This document shows positions 1-8,823 of a stretch of DNA of 64,000 nucleotides, piece by piece. The DNA is taken from NCBI RefSeq assembly GCF_902833905.1, contig NZ_CADFGP010000037.1:1-64000 (forward strand). Direction: 5' to 3'. Within the stretch, counting starts at the first letter, position 1. Each line of letters starts with the position of its first letter. A program made the position numbers and the translations under genes. The DNA comes from Paraburkholderia tuberum STM678. Its GTDB lineage: Bacteria; Pseudomonadota; Gammaproteobacteria; Burkholderiales; Burkholderiaceae. Under the pieces are notes generated by a model. It made no database searches. It was not told the DNA's origin and worked only from the letters and a program-made list of their open reading frames with translations.

Positions 1-2
1 AA

Positions 3-77
3 ATGAGCGTCGATTCGATTCGTTATCCAGAAAATTTGACGCGTCTTGATCTGCAAGCCGATCCGACAGTTCATTAA
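3..77 (+). CDS. possible 3' end of a gene entering from the left
   Basis: An open frame runs from the window edge to a TAA at 75-77 and would give a hydrophilic tail. It has an in-frame ATG at position 3, but nothing identifies it and it may equally be chance. The rest of 1-205 shows no gene. Confidence 0.15.
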   Translation: MSVDSIRYPENLTRLDLQADPTVH

Positions 78-205
78 TCAGCGTTTCCCTAGATGATGCC
101 ATACCCCCGATGAAGTCAACGCGTCTATGCTTTAATTAACCGGCGCGGTGGGTTCGATAGCCGGAAAACATCGGGGCTTGCCTTGCAGGTCAGTTGCAAA
201 ACGCG

Positions 206-558
206 TCATTCCTCCTTCGGTGGCTCATCAAATTCGGATGGCGGATGCTCACACTCGTGTTCAGCCACGTCGCTGATGACACGCTTTACGTGGTCGTCAG
301 TTGCTACACAGAAAATCTGTTTTCCGCACCGATCGGCGCGCAGCACCCGGGCTGCAAAAGCCGCAGGTGATGGCTGACGAGCGTTTGCGCCAAGCCATAT
401 TTTGCCGCGATGCAGGAAACGCACATCGGCACGCGAAGGCATGCTGCAATTATTTTCAGGCGGGTCGGATCGCCCATCTGCCGGAACATCTCTACCCGTT
501 CCGCGACCTGGTCGTCGGTCAACTCGGATGCCTGCATTTTTGCATTCCAAAAAGTCAC
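206..558 (-). pseudogene. ArsR/SmtB-family metal-sensing repressor, frameshifted
   Basis: The N-terminal part (558 down to about 350) reads as an ArsR-type winged helix with the recognition-helix sequence VSHHLRLL. The frame then breaks and the missing C-terminus continues in another frame as RADRCGKQIF followed by DDHVKRVISDVAEHECEH. That last stretch matches the alpha-5 metal site of SmtB-type sensors (D-x-H, then H-x2-E/H). Family members repress metal efflux or resistance genes and leave DNA when Zn, Cd or similar ions bind. The single shift near 350 means a true pseudogene or a one-base sequencing error. The neighbouring copper and cation genes fit a metal sensor. No intact target operon is left next to it. 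Confidence 0.75.
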
Positions 559-815
559 GTCGCCAAGAGATGACGCACCGCCGCATGCACGGAAATGCCA
601 CGGTTGCCCGTCTCCTGCCAGGGGCCATCGGGATATCGAAGTCGACCAATGGTTCTCGACACATTAACGTGGCCGGGACCCGGGCGCGACGAAAAGGCTA
701 TGTACGAAGGGTCGAATTGGGCGATTAGCTATCCCCAACCGAGCGATGGCGGCTGCACCTTCAAGGTAGCCCTTCGATCGGAGCCAGGTCGAACGGCCGC
801 GACGGGTTGGCGGAT

Positions 816-952
816 TCAACCGGTATGGTTCAGATAGCGTGAATACGGTCCTTCATCCAATCCCCACAGTGCCAGCCAGGCCGAAAGCACCGGCCCGGCT
901 AGCAATGGCGGAAAAAGCCTTGAGCGCGAAGCGGACTTGAAGCGGACTTCAT
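816..952 (-). pseudogene. DUF2182 metal-binding membrane protein, N-terminal stub
   Basis: About 30 bp after the DUF1326 gene a frame encodes a short hydrophobic segment followed by LWGLDEGPYSRYLNH, which I recognise as the N-terminus of the DUF2182 family, usually paired with DUF1326. It stops at 816-818 and the rest of the gene is absent. An 11-bp tandem duplication (AAGTCCGCTTC twice on the minus strand, about 930-951) sits just behind the ATG. Removing one copy restores the reading frame from that ATG, so the duplication is probably an inactivating mutation. Confidence 0.5.
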
Positions 953-981
953 CGCGAGGCTCGGTGGCCGTTGGAGGAGAG

Positions 982-1584
982 TCAGGCCTGGAAGTTGAAA
1001 TGGCCTTGGGTGGCGTTATGACCCGTCAGGTTGAGGTCGACCTTGAGCAGAGGGTTTTTCATCCGGTAAGCGCTCGCTTTGCTGATGATCGCCGGGGAGC
1101 ATGGTGTCGTCGAGATGGAATTACCGAGAAGCACCGCGGGGGCGCCGCTCGGACTCCAGTACGGCTCGAGTTCCGCATGAATGTCCGCGCCAATATCGAG
1201 TTTGCCTTTACCGCCCTGAAGGTCGAAGATAATGGGCGCGCGCTCGATCGAGACGATTTTTCCGTACATATGGGCGAAGTCGGCCAGCGGGCCGCCGCGC
1301 TCGCCCCGGTAGACGCTGGAGAGCGCCTCAAACTGGACATCGGTGGCCCGGTCATCGATGTACACGGCTACCTGCCAGTTGCCCTGCAGGATATTGCCAG
1401 GAATGAAGGTGGCACAGGCCACCGTCAATCCAGAGACCTCAATGTCATCGATCGAGCCCTTGTCGAAGTGGTGGGCGATCGCGGCGCAACAGCTGCCATT
1501 GTCGGCGTCCTCACCTATGCAGCAAGGGCAAAGTACGTTGCAATTACACACTTCCAGAATACTGCCGTCGAGTTTGTAGCTCAC
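982..1584 (-). CDS. DUF1326 domain-containing protein
   Basis: A 200-residue soluble protein of the DUF1326 family. The N-terminus has the family's cysteine cluster C13-N-C15-x3-C19-P-C21-C22, which suggests metal or thiol chemistry, although no function is established for the family. The start is GTG at 1582-1584, supported by a strong AAGGAGG five bases upstream. It is usually encoded beside a DUF2182 membrane protein, and here only a stub of that partner remains downstream. It is full length and unbroken, in contrast to most of its neighbours. A role in copper or other metal handling is inferred from the surrounding CopD, SCO and CDF genes. Confidence 0.8.
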   Translation of the reverse strand: MSYKLDGSILEVCNCNVLCPCCIGEDADNGSCCAAIAHHFDKGSIDDIEVSGLTVACATFIPGNILQGNWQVAVYIDDRATDVQFEALSSVYRGERGGPLADFAHMYGKIVSIERAPIIFDLQGGKGKLDIGADIHAELEPYWSPSGAPAVLLGNSISTTPCSPAIISKASAYRMKNPLLKVDLNLTGHNATQGHFNFQA

Positions 1585-1822
1585 GTTAGCCTCCTTGCGC
1601 CTTTACACGCCTCGCGCCGTCACCTCGCCTTCAACGGCTACTGGCATCAAGAATAGACCATTGATGCTGGCCGGAAAGGCGCGGATTCACACTACGGGCG
1701 TTCATTGGCGCGAACTGCCGGCTCTCGATCATTAGTGAGCCTGATCCACGTTCGTCGAAGCGACGGACTGTCGGGGTTCGGATACCCGGGTGATGCGAGC
1801 GATGGCTCTAACGTAACCAGGC

Positions 1823-2104
1823 CTACTCGCCCGAGGGCGCCGTGTGGCCAAGCACGCCGGCGGCCGCCAGTACCGCCAGCATGGCGACGGCTTCGACGGC
1901 CAGCAGACGGTCGAAGCCGCGTTGCGCGTCAGGGTAAGCGGGACCGCCATCTGCCGTCGCGGCCTGCGAGCGCGGCAAGTGGATCATCCGGTTGTAGCCG
2001 CCCAGCAGCACCGCCAGCGTGACGCACACGAACTTAAACGCGAGCGGGCGTCCATACGGTACGCTGAGTAACGGGGCAGTGAGGTGGGCCGTATCCTGCG
2101 TCAC
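1823..2104 (-). pseudogene. CopD-family copper resistance protein, C-terminal fragment
   Basis: A 93-residue frame carries two hydrophobic segments (around residues 22-37 and 68-85), an NRM motif and a PYGRPLAFK sequence typical of the last two membrane helices of CopD-like proteins. Family members are inner-membrane proteins of roughly 290-310 residues, so about two thirds of the gene is gone. The apparent GTG start at 2102-2104 is merely where the frame opens. CopD works with CopC in copper uptake or resistance. Confidence 0.6.
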
Positions 2105-2364
2105 GTTATAAATGGGCTCCGTGTGGCAGCAGGCCGAGACTGCCCGGTGCGGACAAAACGACTGAAAGTGACGTTCGCGAACGTCACTTGTTGGCCGGCG
2201 GATTCGCGTAGCGTCGCTCGCAGCATCTGAAGCACGCGGCGCATATTCTTCTCACACGATGCTGTGTCCGGCCAGAAGCAGCCGATCATGTCAGGAAAAC
2301 GTATGCTTGCTTCTTCCTGGTGACCGGACGCCAACGCGGCACGGGCCAATCGCAATGATCGCGT

Positions 2365-2585
2365 GCCTGGCGCGTCCCGGTGGGCCTGTTGGTCAACCTG
2401 GCGAGCGCGTGGCTGCTCGGCGACCATCACGGGCATGGTTACGAAGACGAGGCGCAGAAGATCTTCGCTCCGTCCGGTGTGTTTGCCGTTTCCATCTTCG
2501 AAGATGGCATCATGCGGTGCTCCAGCGCTTTAAGGGGTTGTCCCATGTCACGGTCGAGGTCCAGCCTGCTCAAGCGGTGGCGTGA
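2365..2585 (+). pseudogene. cation diffusion facilitator (DmeF-like), shredded remnant
   Basis: Two blocks in different frames recall a CDF transporter. Positions 2368-2500 encode VGLLVNLASAWLLGDHHGHG, a membrane helix running into the His-rich loop, then GVFAVSIFEDG. Positions 2515-2583 encode GLSHVTVEVQPA, typical of the cytoplasmic C-terminal domain. Most of the transmembrane part is missing. CDF proteins export divalent cations such as Zn, Co and Ni by proton antiport. This copy is dead. Confidence 0.55.
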
Positions 2586-2840
2586 TCCACGATGCTACTG
2601 GCGCCACACACTTGTATGCCAGGAAACCTTGCGTTGAGCGTGCATAGGGATTCTGGTCGTAGCCGGTTATTGACCAGCTGAACGCGGTGGTATGCGTGGA
2701 ACTTCGGGCGGCGACAACAAGCGCTCCCCCGGGCGAATCTGGCCGGAATCTCCGACGTACGTTCGACTCTATCTGTTGAAAACACCGTGGGTGCGCGGGC
2801 TCGTTCGCGGCCTCTTCAGCACCGTCGCGGGCGCCTGTCG

Positions 2841-3443
2841 TCAGGTCTCGTCGGCCAATTGACGCAGATCGTGCACAAATGCGTCGACCGGATCGTCGTC
2901 CGCACCGATCAGGCGTGCGTGCCCTTTCGCATCGAATATGTAGATCGCCGAGCTATGGGTTACCTCGTATCCACCGTTCGCGCGGGGCTTGTCAGCCTGG
3001 TACGCGACGCGATAGCGTTGCGCGAGCGCCTTGATCGCGCTGTCGGAACCGGTCAGGCCGACGTCGTGCTTTGCGTCAAACGCATCGACATACGCATGCA
3101 TCACTGCGGGCGTGTCCCGCGCCGGGTCGACACTCACGAACAGGACCTTCACATGCTGTGCGGCGCCGCCCAGTTGATGCGTCACTTGGGCCAGTTTGGC
3201 CAGCGTCTCCGGGCATACGTCCGGGCAATGCGTGTAGCCGAAGTAGACGAGTGTGACATCACCTGCCAGGTTCGCCTGGCTAATCTGCTTGCCGGCGTCG
3301 GAGGTCAACGCGAAATCCAGATCGGGCAAATGCCCCTGGACGTCCGTGAGCTTCCACGGCTCTTCATGGTGGCAGGCGGCAAGTGAAACAGAGAGCGTTG
3401 CGCCGACAACGAGACGCACACAGCGATCAAAGAATGGGGGCAT
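2841..3443 (-). CDS. SCO1/SenC-family copper chaperone, lipoprotein
   Basis: A thioredoxin-fold protein of the SCO family, which delivers copper or reduces the Cu(A) centre of cytochrome oxidase. It shows the CxxxC copper site in THCPDVCPET, the downstream essential His in EVTHSSAIY, and the usual VDPARDTP motif. From the ATG at 3441-3443 the protein starts with a basic, hydrophobic leader ending in a lipobox (SLAAC), so it should be anchored outside the inner membrane. Alternative starts at 3458 or 3512 exist; none has a convincing ribosome binding site. It is unbroken and is the last copper gene of the decayed metal patch. Confidence 0.85.
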   Translation of the reverse strand: MPPFFDRCVRLVVGATLSVSLAACHHEEPWKLTDVQGHLPDLDFALTSDAGKQISQANLAGDVTLVYFGYTHCPDVCPETLAKLAQVTHQLGGAAQHVKVLFVSVDPARDTPAVMHAYVDAFDAKHDVGLTGSDSAIKALAQRYRVAYQADKPRANGGYEVTHSSAIYIFDAKGHARLIGADDDPVDAFVHDLRQLADET

Positions 3444-3979
3444 GGATTGGTGCGGCATTGCCGTCGCAAAGATCAGGATTGGGAAGTACAGTCTATTGCG
3501 GAGAGCTTTCATTCGTCTGCCCGCGTAGTGCCTCATCCGCTTTTCAACTCTCAACGACAAGGCTCCATTCGAGGGCCGTTGCGCCACAGGCCGCGTCATC
3601 CGAGCGCGCCGAAATGTCGCGCGTAAGGCGGGAAGCGAAGAGGGAATGCTTAAGGCTACTACAAGGGCTTCCCCATTGAGCGCAAGCACAAATGTGGTTT
3701 TCTGTTGTCGCAATGTTGCCTTGCCGACGTCGTGTGAGAAGGTGAAGGACTGCGGTACTACAACCGGTCATGTTGGGCTGACGGCCCGGACCCTGATGAA
3801 AGACGCGCGCAAGGGCCTCGTTCGCTGACCGGGAATGAAATCCCTGTAGCCTTATCAGGTATGCCTCGCGCAGGTCCAACCCGCTTCACATCACCGCTGG
3901 CAGTGCAAAGTGATCGTTTATTCGCTCATGGTACCGTTGCTTCTTATTCGTATGCGGTTGATGAACACATCCGTGGAGC

Positions 3980-4953
3980 TCACGCGGCGGCTGGCTCGTG
4001 CTTGAAGTCGTCGCCGTACTTGAGGACCGCCCACGCCATTCGCGCATTCTTGGCTGCGATCGCCACGGCCGCGCGCCAATATCCGCGCCGCTCAACGAGG
4101 CTTCTCACCCAACGGCTGAAGCGGTCCTGCTTCTCGCCGAGATTCGCGATGACGGCGCGCGCACCGTTCACCAGCAGGCAGCGCAGGTAGGCGTCGCCCG
4201 CCTTCGTGATGCGTGATGCTGCCAAGCCGCTGCTTGCCGCCGCTGCTATGCTGCCCCGGCGTCAATCCGAGCCACGCGCCTACCTGGCGACCATTTTTGA
4301 AGTCATGTCCGGCACCGAGGCTCGCAAGCAGTGCGCTCGCCGTGGTCGGGCCGATACCGCGCAACTGCATGAGCCGCCGGCTACGTTCGTCATCGCGCGC
4401 AATTTGGCGAATCGCGCGGTCGTATTCGGCAAGCCGGGCCTCGATGTTGCCTGCGTGCTCAAGCAGATCGCTGATACAGCGATTGGCCCAACTGGGTAAA
4501 GAATCGAGATGGACTGTGATCTCTCTTCGCAGACGCTCCGGGCTTTGCGGCAGCACCACGCCAAATTCAGAAAGCAGGCCACGTATCCGGTTGTAGATTG
4601 CGGTCCGTTCCTCGACAAAGCCCTGCCGCGTTCGATGCAGGCAGAGCCTCACAGATCGCCGCTGCGTCCGCCGCGTCGTTCTTGCCGCGCTTGCCCGACA
4701 TACGGTACGGTGCCACGAGCTTCGGCGCCATCAGCTTCACGGTGTGGCCATATTGCTGGAACAGGCGGGCCCAGTGATGGGCGCCGGAACAGGCTTCCAT
4801 GCCGATGAGGCAAGGCGGCAGCTGGGCGATGAGCAAGATGAGTTGGTCCCGCATGACGCGCGGCCTAACCAGCACAACCTTGCCGGACTCGTCCACTCCG
4901 TGAATCGCAAACACGTTCTTGGCCAGATCGATTCCCACGGTGACAACAGGCAT
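3980..4953 (-). pseudogene. IS110-family transposase, broken in three frames
   Basis: The start at 4953 has a good ribosome site (GAGGGGA) and reads VTVGIDLAKNVFAIHG, the DEDD transposase opening of IS110-type elements, down to DAADAAAICEA. The frame then jumps near 4650 to LHRTRQGFVEER, with about 20 expected residues missing. It jumps again near 4215 to RITKAGDAYLRCLLVNGARA, the C-terminal domain. It therefore carries an internal deletion and a further frameshift and cannot make transposase. The 270 bp to its right-hand side (3714-3979) holds no gene and may include the element end. Confidence 0.85.
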
Positions 4954-5193
4954 GGACTTCCCCTCTTGTTGGTGTTGATGAAGGTTCGAGACTCCATCAT
5001 GGCACTGTGATACCAATTCGCGGCTTCCACCGTAGCCTCGGGACGGGGGAAGTCCCTTTCATTCGCTGAACAAGCCGCGGAATCGGCGACGCGTCAGCAA
5101 TTTGAACGTTGTCAAGTCATGAAGTCGAGCTTGAGCGCATGCTTTTCGGCCCTCCCGGGCCTGCTGGCGGCCACTTTGCCCGCCGTTCGCCCA

Positions 5194-5590
5194 CTATGGG
5201 CGTACCGATGCCATCAGTTGCCTACGCGAAAGATAGACGTTCGCCAGTGCGAGCGCGACGAACGCCCGATTAGCGTTCTTTGCCAGCCCGCGATAGCGAA
5301 CCTTGGTAAATCCCCACACACAGTCGCTTCACGACCGCGAAGACATGTTCCACCCGGGCGCGAATCTTCGACTTGTTGCGGTTCTTGCCGCGCTGCACCT
5401 CGTCGACTTCGCCGCCCGCACGGCGGGTGCGCTGATTGGTGAAGTCGCGCGCCCTGGGTGCCTTGCTGTGGATCAGCGCGTTCTGGCTCGCATAGGCGCT
5501 ATCCACCTTCATTACAAAGGCTTCAACACTACTACGAGAAGCTCCGCCCCTCGCTCCGACATCGGTATTCTTCCTCATGGTGTTTGCCAT
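5194..5590 (-). pseudogene. IS5-family transposase, C-terminal remnant
   Basis: Encodes SKAPRARDFTNQR, then NRNKSKIRARVEHVFAVVKR, the C-terminal DDE region of IS5-group transposases. After a frameshift near 5300 the family tail continues as VRYRGLAKNANRAF and VYLSRRQLMAS to a TAG at 5194-5196. The N-terminal half is absent. It lies next to the broken IS110 copy, so the 4-5.6 kb stretch is an insertion-sequence graveyard. Confidence 0.8.
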
Positions 5591-5609
5591 TTGTCATTCT
5601 CCCCTCGCG

Positions 5610-6345
5610 CCGTGCGCGTGCTGCGCGCCCAAGGCATCACGACGCTGGCCGACCGTGCGGATGCCGCGACGACGCCAATGGTGGAAAGCGGTCCCCGGTC
5701 TCGGCGCGGCGAGTGTGCGCGCGATCGAGCAGTTCTTCGCCGCATGGCCCGCCCTCACCGAAAAGGCCCGCGCGCTGGTGGTGGCAAGCCAGCGTGGTGA
5801 CATCGTGCCGTGGGAAACCCTGCGGCTGCCTCACGAGGTCGATGGCACCAGCGGTACGTTCCGCGCGCTCGTCGCGACCTGTCCGCTGGACGCGTCCAAT
5901 GACTATGAGGCCGTGCAGACCTGGCTCGCGCTGCAGGAGTCGCCCGCCACGCGGCGCACCTACCGCAAGGAGGCCGAGCGCCTGATCCTGTGGGCGATCG
6001 TCGAGCGGGGCCGCGCGCTGTCGTCGCTGACGACCGAAGACGCAATCGCCTACCGGGCGTTCCTGCGGCATCCCTCGCCGCGTGCACGCTGGGTGGGTCC
6101 GGTACGGCCGCGTACGTCGCCTGACTGGCGGCCGTTCGACGGCAATCTCTCGGACCGTTCGGTTGCGCACGCGCTGTCGATCGCCGGCGCGCCGTTCCGC
6201 TGGCTGATCGAGCAACGCTACGTGCTCGCAATCCGTTCTCAGGTGTGAAGGTGCGTGGCGGCAACGGCGCAGCGACGCTCAATGCATCGCATGCTTTCAC
6301 CGAAGGCGAATGGGCGCTCGTGCGCACGAGCGTCGACGGACCCGA
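5610..6345 (+). pseudogene. DUF3701-type tyrosine recombinase (integrase), dead N-terminal part
   Basis: The blocks RVLRAQGITTLAD (one frame), RRRQWWKAVPGLGA through WLIEQRYVLA (second frame) and VKVRGGNGAATLN through EGEWALVRT (third frame) line up as the N-terminal and SAM-like core-binding regions of a long integrase common on Burkholderia-group islands. The second break, at about 6231, is explained by one missing base: restoring an A gives VLANPFSGVKVRGG. The catalytic domain (R...HxxR...Y) is wholly lost beyond about 6345. It is related to the second recombinase at 9.8-11 kb, with shared RKEAERL and LLWAIV blocks. Confidence 0.75.
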
Positions 6346-6441
6346 GTATCCGGACCGGACTGCGTCCGGCGCACCTTCAACCGGCTGGAGCAAGGCGGCC
6401 GCGCGCGACAAACGGTCAGTCGCCGGATCCTGGCGATCGAA

Positions 6442-7476
6442 TCATTCGCGCCGCTTGTCCTGGAGCCGTGATCTTGCGGCTTCAATTGACTGGTGCAATT
6501 TCGCCTGTAACTGCTCTCGTGGCGGCAGCACAGTCAGATACTCTGCGACATGGATACCGCTTTTATCGAGTTCGAGCAGCTCGATCTGCTCCTGCTTCTT
6601 GCCTGCACACAGGATAATGCCGAGCGGCGGTTCCTCGTCTGGCTCCTGTTCATGTTTCGCGAGCCAGCGCAAATAAAGCTCCATCTGACTCTTGTATTCG
6701 GCCTTGAACGCGCCCAGCTTGAGTTCGATTGCAACAAGCCTTCGAAGCTTGCGGTTGTAAAAGAGAAGATCAATGTAAAAATCGTCGTGATCAATCAGCA
6801 AGCGTTTCTGACGAGCCACAAACGTGAAACCAGCACCAAGTTCGAGAAGGAACTGCTCCATCTCTCGCAGGATCGCATCCTCCAGATCCTTTTCGAGGTA
6901 GTGATCGTTGAGACCAAGAAAATCCAGCACATACGGGTCCTTCAGCAACGCGTCGGGAGGCACACGTCGTCCGTCCCTCAGCATCGCGAGATCCCGCCGG
7001 ATTGCGTCTTCGGGTTTCCGCGAGATTGCACTGCGCTCAAAAAGCATTGAGTCGATGCGCTCCTGCAACTGCCGCGTGGACCAGCGTTCGACACGGGCAA
7101 GTTCAATATAAAAATCACGCTTCACCGGGTCGTCGATGTAGATCAGCGTCTTCAGGTGCGTCCAGCTCAATTCTCTCCGCACTGCGGAGACCATCGCTTC
7201 GTCGGCAAAAACCTCCGCAAGACGCATGCAGTGGCGCAACTGCTTGTCGCTCCAGCCGCGCCCGTATTCGGCGGTAAGCTGACGCGCCAACGATCCGATC
7301 ACCTGTTGCCCGTACTCCGCGCGGGCGCCCCGCAATACCTCTGCCTCAATACGATGCCCCACCTGCCAGTACAGCAGTGTCAGTTCTGCATTGATCGCAA
7401 CGGCGGCCCGTTCGCGCGCCGAATCGATCAGCTGTCGGACTTCGTCAAGCAAGGAGGAAGGCGTAAGGTCGTTCAT
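6442..7476 (-). CDS. DUF1016/YhcG-family PD-(D/E)XK nuclease
   Basis: A full-length 344-residue protein with an N-terminal DUF1016 helical domain (about residues 10-140) and a C-terminal PD-(D/E)XK nuclease domain. The catalytic set is visible as D236 (FYIDLLFY) and E251-x-K253 (AIELKLG). Family members are widespread on mobile elements and islands, and roles in DNA cleavage, recombination or phage defence have been proposed. The start ATG at 7474-7476 lacks a strong ribosome site. A perfect 27-bp palindrome lies about 105 bp upstream and its core recurs inside the gene. The gene sits between the dead integrase and the hypothetical/KfrA genes and is one of few intact genes here. Whether it acts in defence is unknown. 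Confidence 0.9.
   Translation of the reverse strand: MNDLTPSSLLDEVRQLIDSARERAAVAINAELTLLYWQVGHRIEAEVLRGARAEYGQQVIGSLARQLTAEYGRGWSDKQLRHCMRLAEVFADEAMVSAVRRELSWTHLKTLIYIDDPVKRDFYIELARVERWSTRQLQERIDSMLFERSAISRKPEDAIRRDLAMLRDGRRVPPDALLKDPYVLDFLGLNDHYLEKDLEDAILREMEQFLLELGAGFTFVARQKRLLIDHDDFYIDLLFYNRKLRRLVAIELKLGAFKAEYKSQMELYLRWLAKHEQEPDEEPPLGIILCAGKKQEQIELLELDKSGIHVAEYLTVLPPREQLQAKLHQSIEAARSRLQDKRRE
7174..7190. repeat. internal copy of the DUF1016 palindrome core
   Basis: TCTCCGCAC-TGCGGAGA, an 8-bp inverted repeat around one central base, lies inside the DUF1016 coding sequence, over the codons for residues 96-101. Read on the minus strand it is identical to the 17-bp core of the upstream palindrome at 7580-7606. 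Confidence 0.8.
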
Positions 7477-7579
7477 ACTTTCATGCTCAGGTGTGCGGCT
7501 ACCGCCGCGTTAAAACTGCCCGCGGACGGCCCAATCTGTCTTCAAACCCGTCACCGGGGCTTGCGCCGGCGAGCGTCCG

Positions 7580-7606
7580 AATTGTCTCCGCAGTGCGGAG
7601 ACAATT
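7580..7606. promoter_or_regulatory. perfect 27-bp palindrome upstream of DUF1016 gene
   Basis: A 13-bp arm (AATTGTCTCCGCA), one central G and the exact inverse arm. It lies in the 254-bp gap between the DUF1016 start (7476) and the end of the upstream gene (7731). Perfect dyad symmetry of this length suggests an operator or a nuclease/recombinase recognition site. Function is not known. Confidence 0.7.
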
Positions 7607-7730
7607 ACGGATACCTGTTCGGCCGCGCGGCCGTCTCCTCGCCCGGGCGAACCGTCCGCCCCCGAGTCGCATCTCGCGAATGATTGCAGGACGACTGCCC
7701 GATGTGACCATTCGCGGCCTCGCTCACCGA

Positions 7731-8642
7731 TCAACGGTGCTGCACTTTCCGTGTCGCCATGTAGGTGTCGAACAGGCCCGCATGCAGCCGGCTGAGCTCC
7801 TGGCGCAGCCCGATGAGTTCATGCTGGTCGCCTTCGTGCTCCCGGCGCCGGATCTCCCCGAGCAGGGCCGTCGCGCGCGATGCCGCCTGGTCACGCTGTA
7901 CGCGCGCCTCACCTAACCTGCCGGCGAGCGCCGGCTTCACCAACAGCAGCCATGCCGGAAACCAGGAATAGTCGTCGACCTCGCCGGTGCCAGGGAATTC
8001 GGCATCGAAGCGCCGGCGCAGCGCGTCCAGCGAAGCATCACCCAAGGTGGGCAACAACGCCACGAACCTCGCCGGCGCCAGCCACGCCAACTGCGCGAGC
8101 AGCGGCCACGCCGCATCCAGGCCAGCCGCCCGGTAGCGTGCCTCGGTCATCCACGCAAGCGGTGCCGGGATGCGCGACCAGGACTCGATGGCTTCGACTG
8201 CTTCAATCGCAGCCGCCCCGTCGCCCGCCAGAAGCCACAGCGGCACGGCGTGACTGTCTGCGTCGGCGGTACGAAACGGTAGCGATTCAGCCCGCTGAGC
8301 AAGCGCTCGCCAGCACGGCGTGAGCCACGACTGAACATTCTGCGCGGGCAGCACCCGCCGGGCGGCAAGTACGACCTCGTCCTCGAGATGCCGGCGTGCG
8401 CTGGCCAGCGTCTCGTGATCAGAAAAGGGCGTGGGCGATCCGCGTTCCAGCTCACGAACCAGCACGCTCATCGCTGGGAGCGCGCCATCGTCCGGATATT
8501 CGCCGGCGAGCAGCTCCAGTGCCGTTCGCGCCGCCACCGCATCGCGCCGCTGCAGCGGCTCCAGCACGTCGTTACGCAACATGACATCACGGCTGTCGGC
8601 GAAAATGTCGAGCTGCTGAATGGTGGGCTGCTGCATGTTCAT
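7731..8642 (-). CDS. conserved hypothetical protein of integrase islands
   Basis: A 303-residue soluble protein, rich in Ala and Leu with few charged clusters, no membrane segment and no signal peptide. The C-terminal third (from about residue 245) is strongly helical and looks like a coiled coil. I do not recognise a domain. It begins 5 bp after the stop of a small upstream frame, suggesting translational coupling, and it sits in the same direction as KfrA and DUF1016, so a single transcript is plausible. ATG at 8642 or two codons later at 8636. Confidence 0.7.
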   Translation of the reverse strand: MNMQQPTIQQLDIFADSRDVMLRNDVLEPLQRRDAVAARTALELLAGEYPDDGALPAMSVLVRELERGSPTPFSDHETLASARRHLEDEVVLAARRVLPAQNVQSWLTPCWRALAQRAESLPFRTADADSHAVPLWLLAGDGAAAIEAVEAIESWSRIPAPLAWMTEARYRAAGLDAAWPLLAQLAWLAPARFVALLPTLGDASLDALRRRFDAEFPGTGEVDDYSWFPAWLLLVKPALAGRLGEARVQRDQAASRATALLGEIRRREHEGDQHELIGLRQELSRLHAGLFDTYMATRKVQHR

Positions 8643-8647
8643 CCCGC

Positions 8648-8767
8648 TCAGAAGAGCTGATCGTGAAGAGCGGCCAGATTAGCCCACTTCACCGTGCTGC
8701 GGAAGGTGCTGCCGTCTTCGTGCACCGACTCGATGATCATGCGCACGGTCCGCTCGCCATAGCGCAT
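8648..8767 (-). CDS. small conserved-looking protein (39 aa)
   Basis: The frame MRYGERTVRMII...LHDQLF has a protein-like composition. Its stop at 8648 lies five bases before the start of the 303-residue gene, and the kfrA remnant ends just upstream at 8824. The same frame is open further upstream without a usable ATG, so a longer form with a rare start is possible. No ribosome binding site or known domain supports it. Confidence 0.35.
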   Translation of the reverse strand: MRYGERTVRMIIESVHEDGSTFRSTVKWANLAALHDQLF

Positions 8768-8823
8768 CAGCGCGCCGATCGGCGGACAGACCGGGGCCTT
8801 CCGTCTCTTGCGCGGGCGGGGTT

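Noticed and set aside
937..1656. Long forward open frame of 239 codons
   Set aside because: It is antisense to the DUF1326 gene, which has a family match and a strong ribosome site. The forward translation is Arg/Val-rich and unlike any family.
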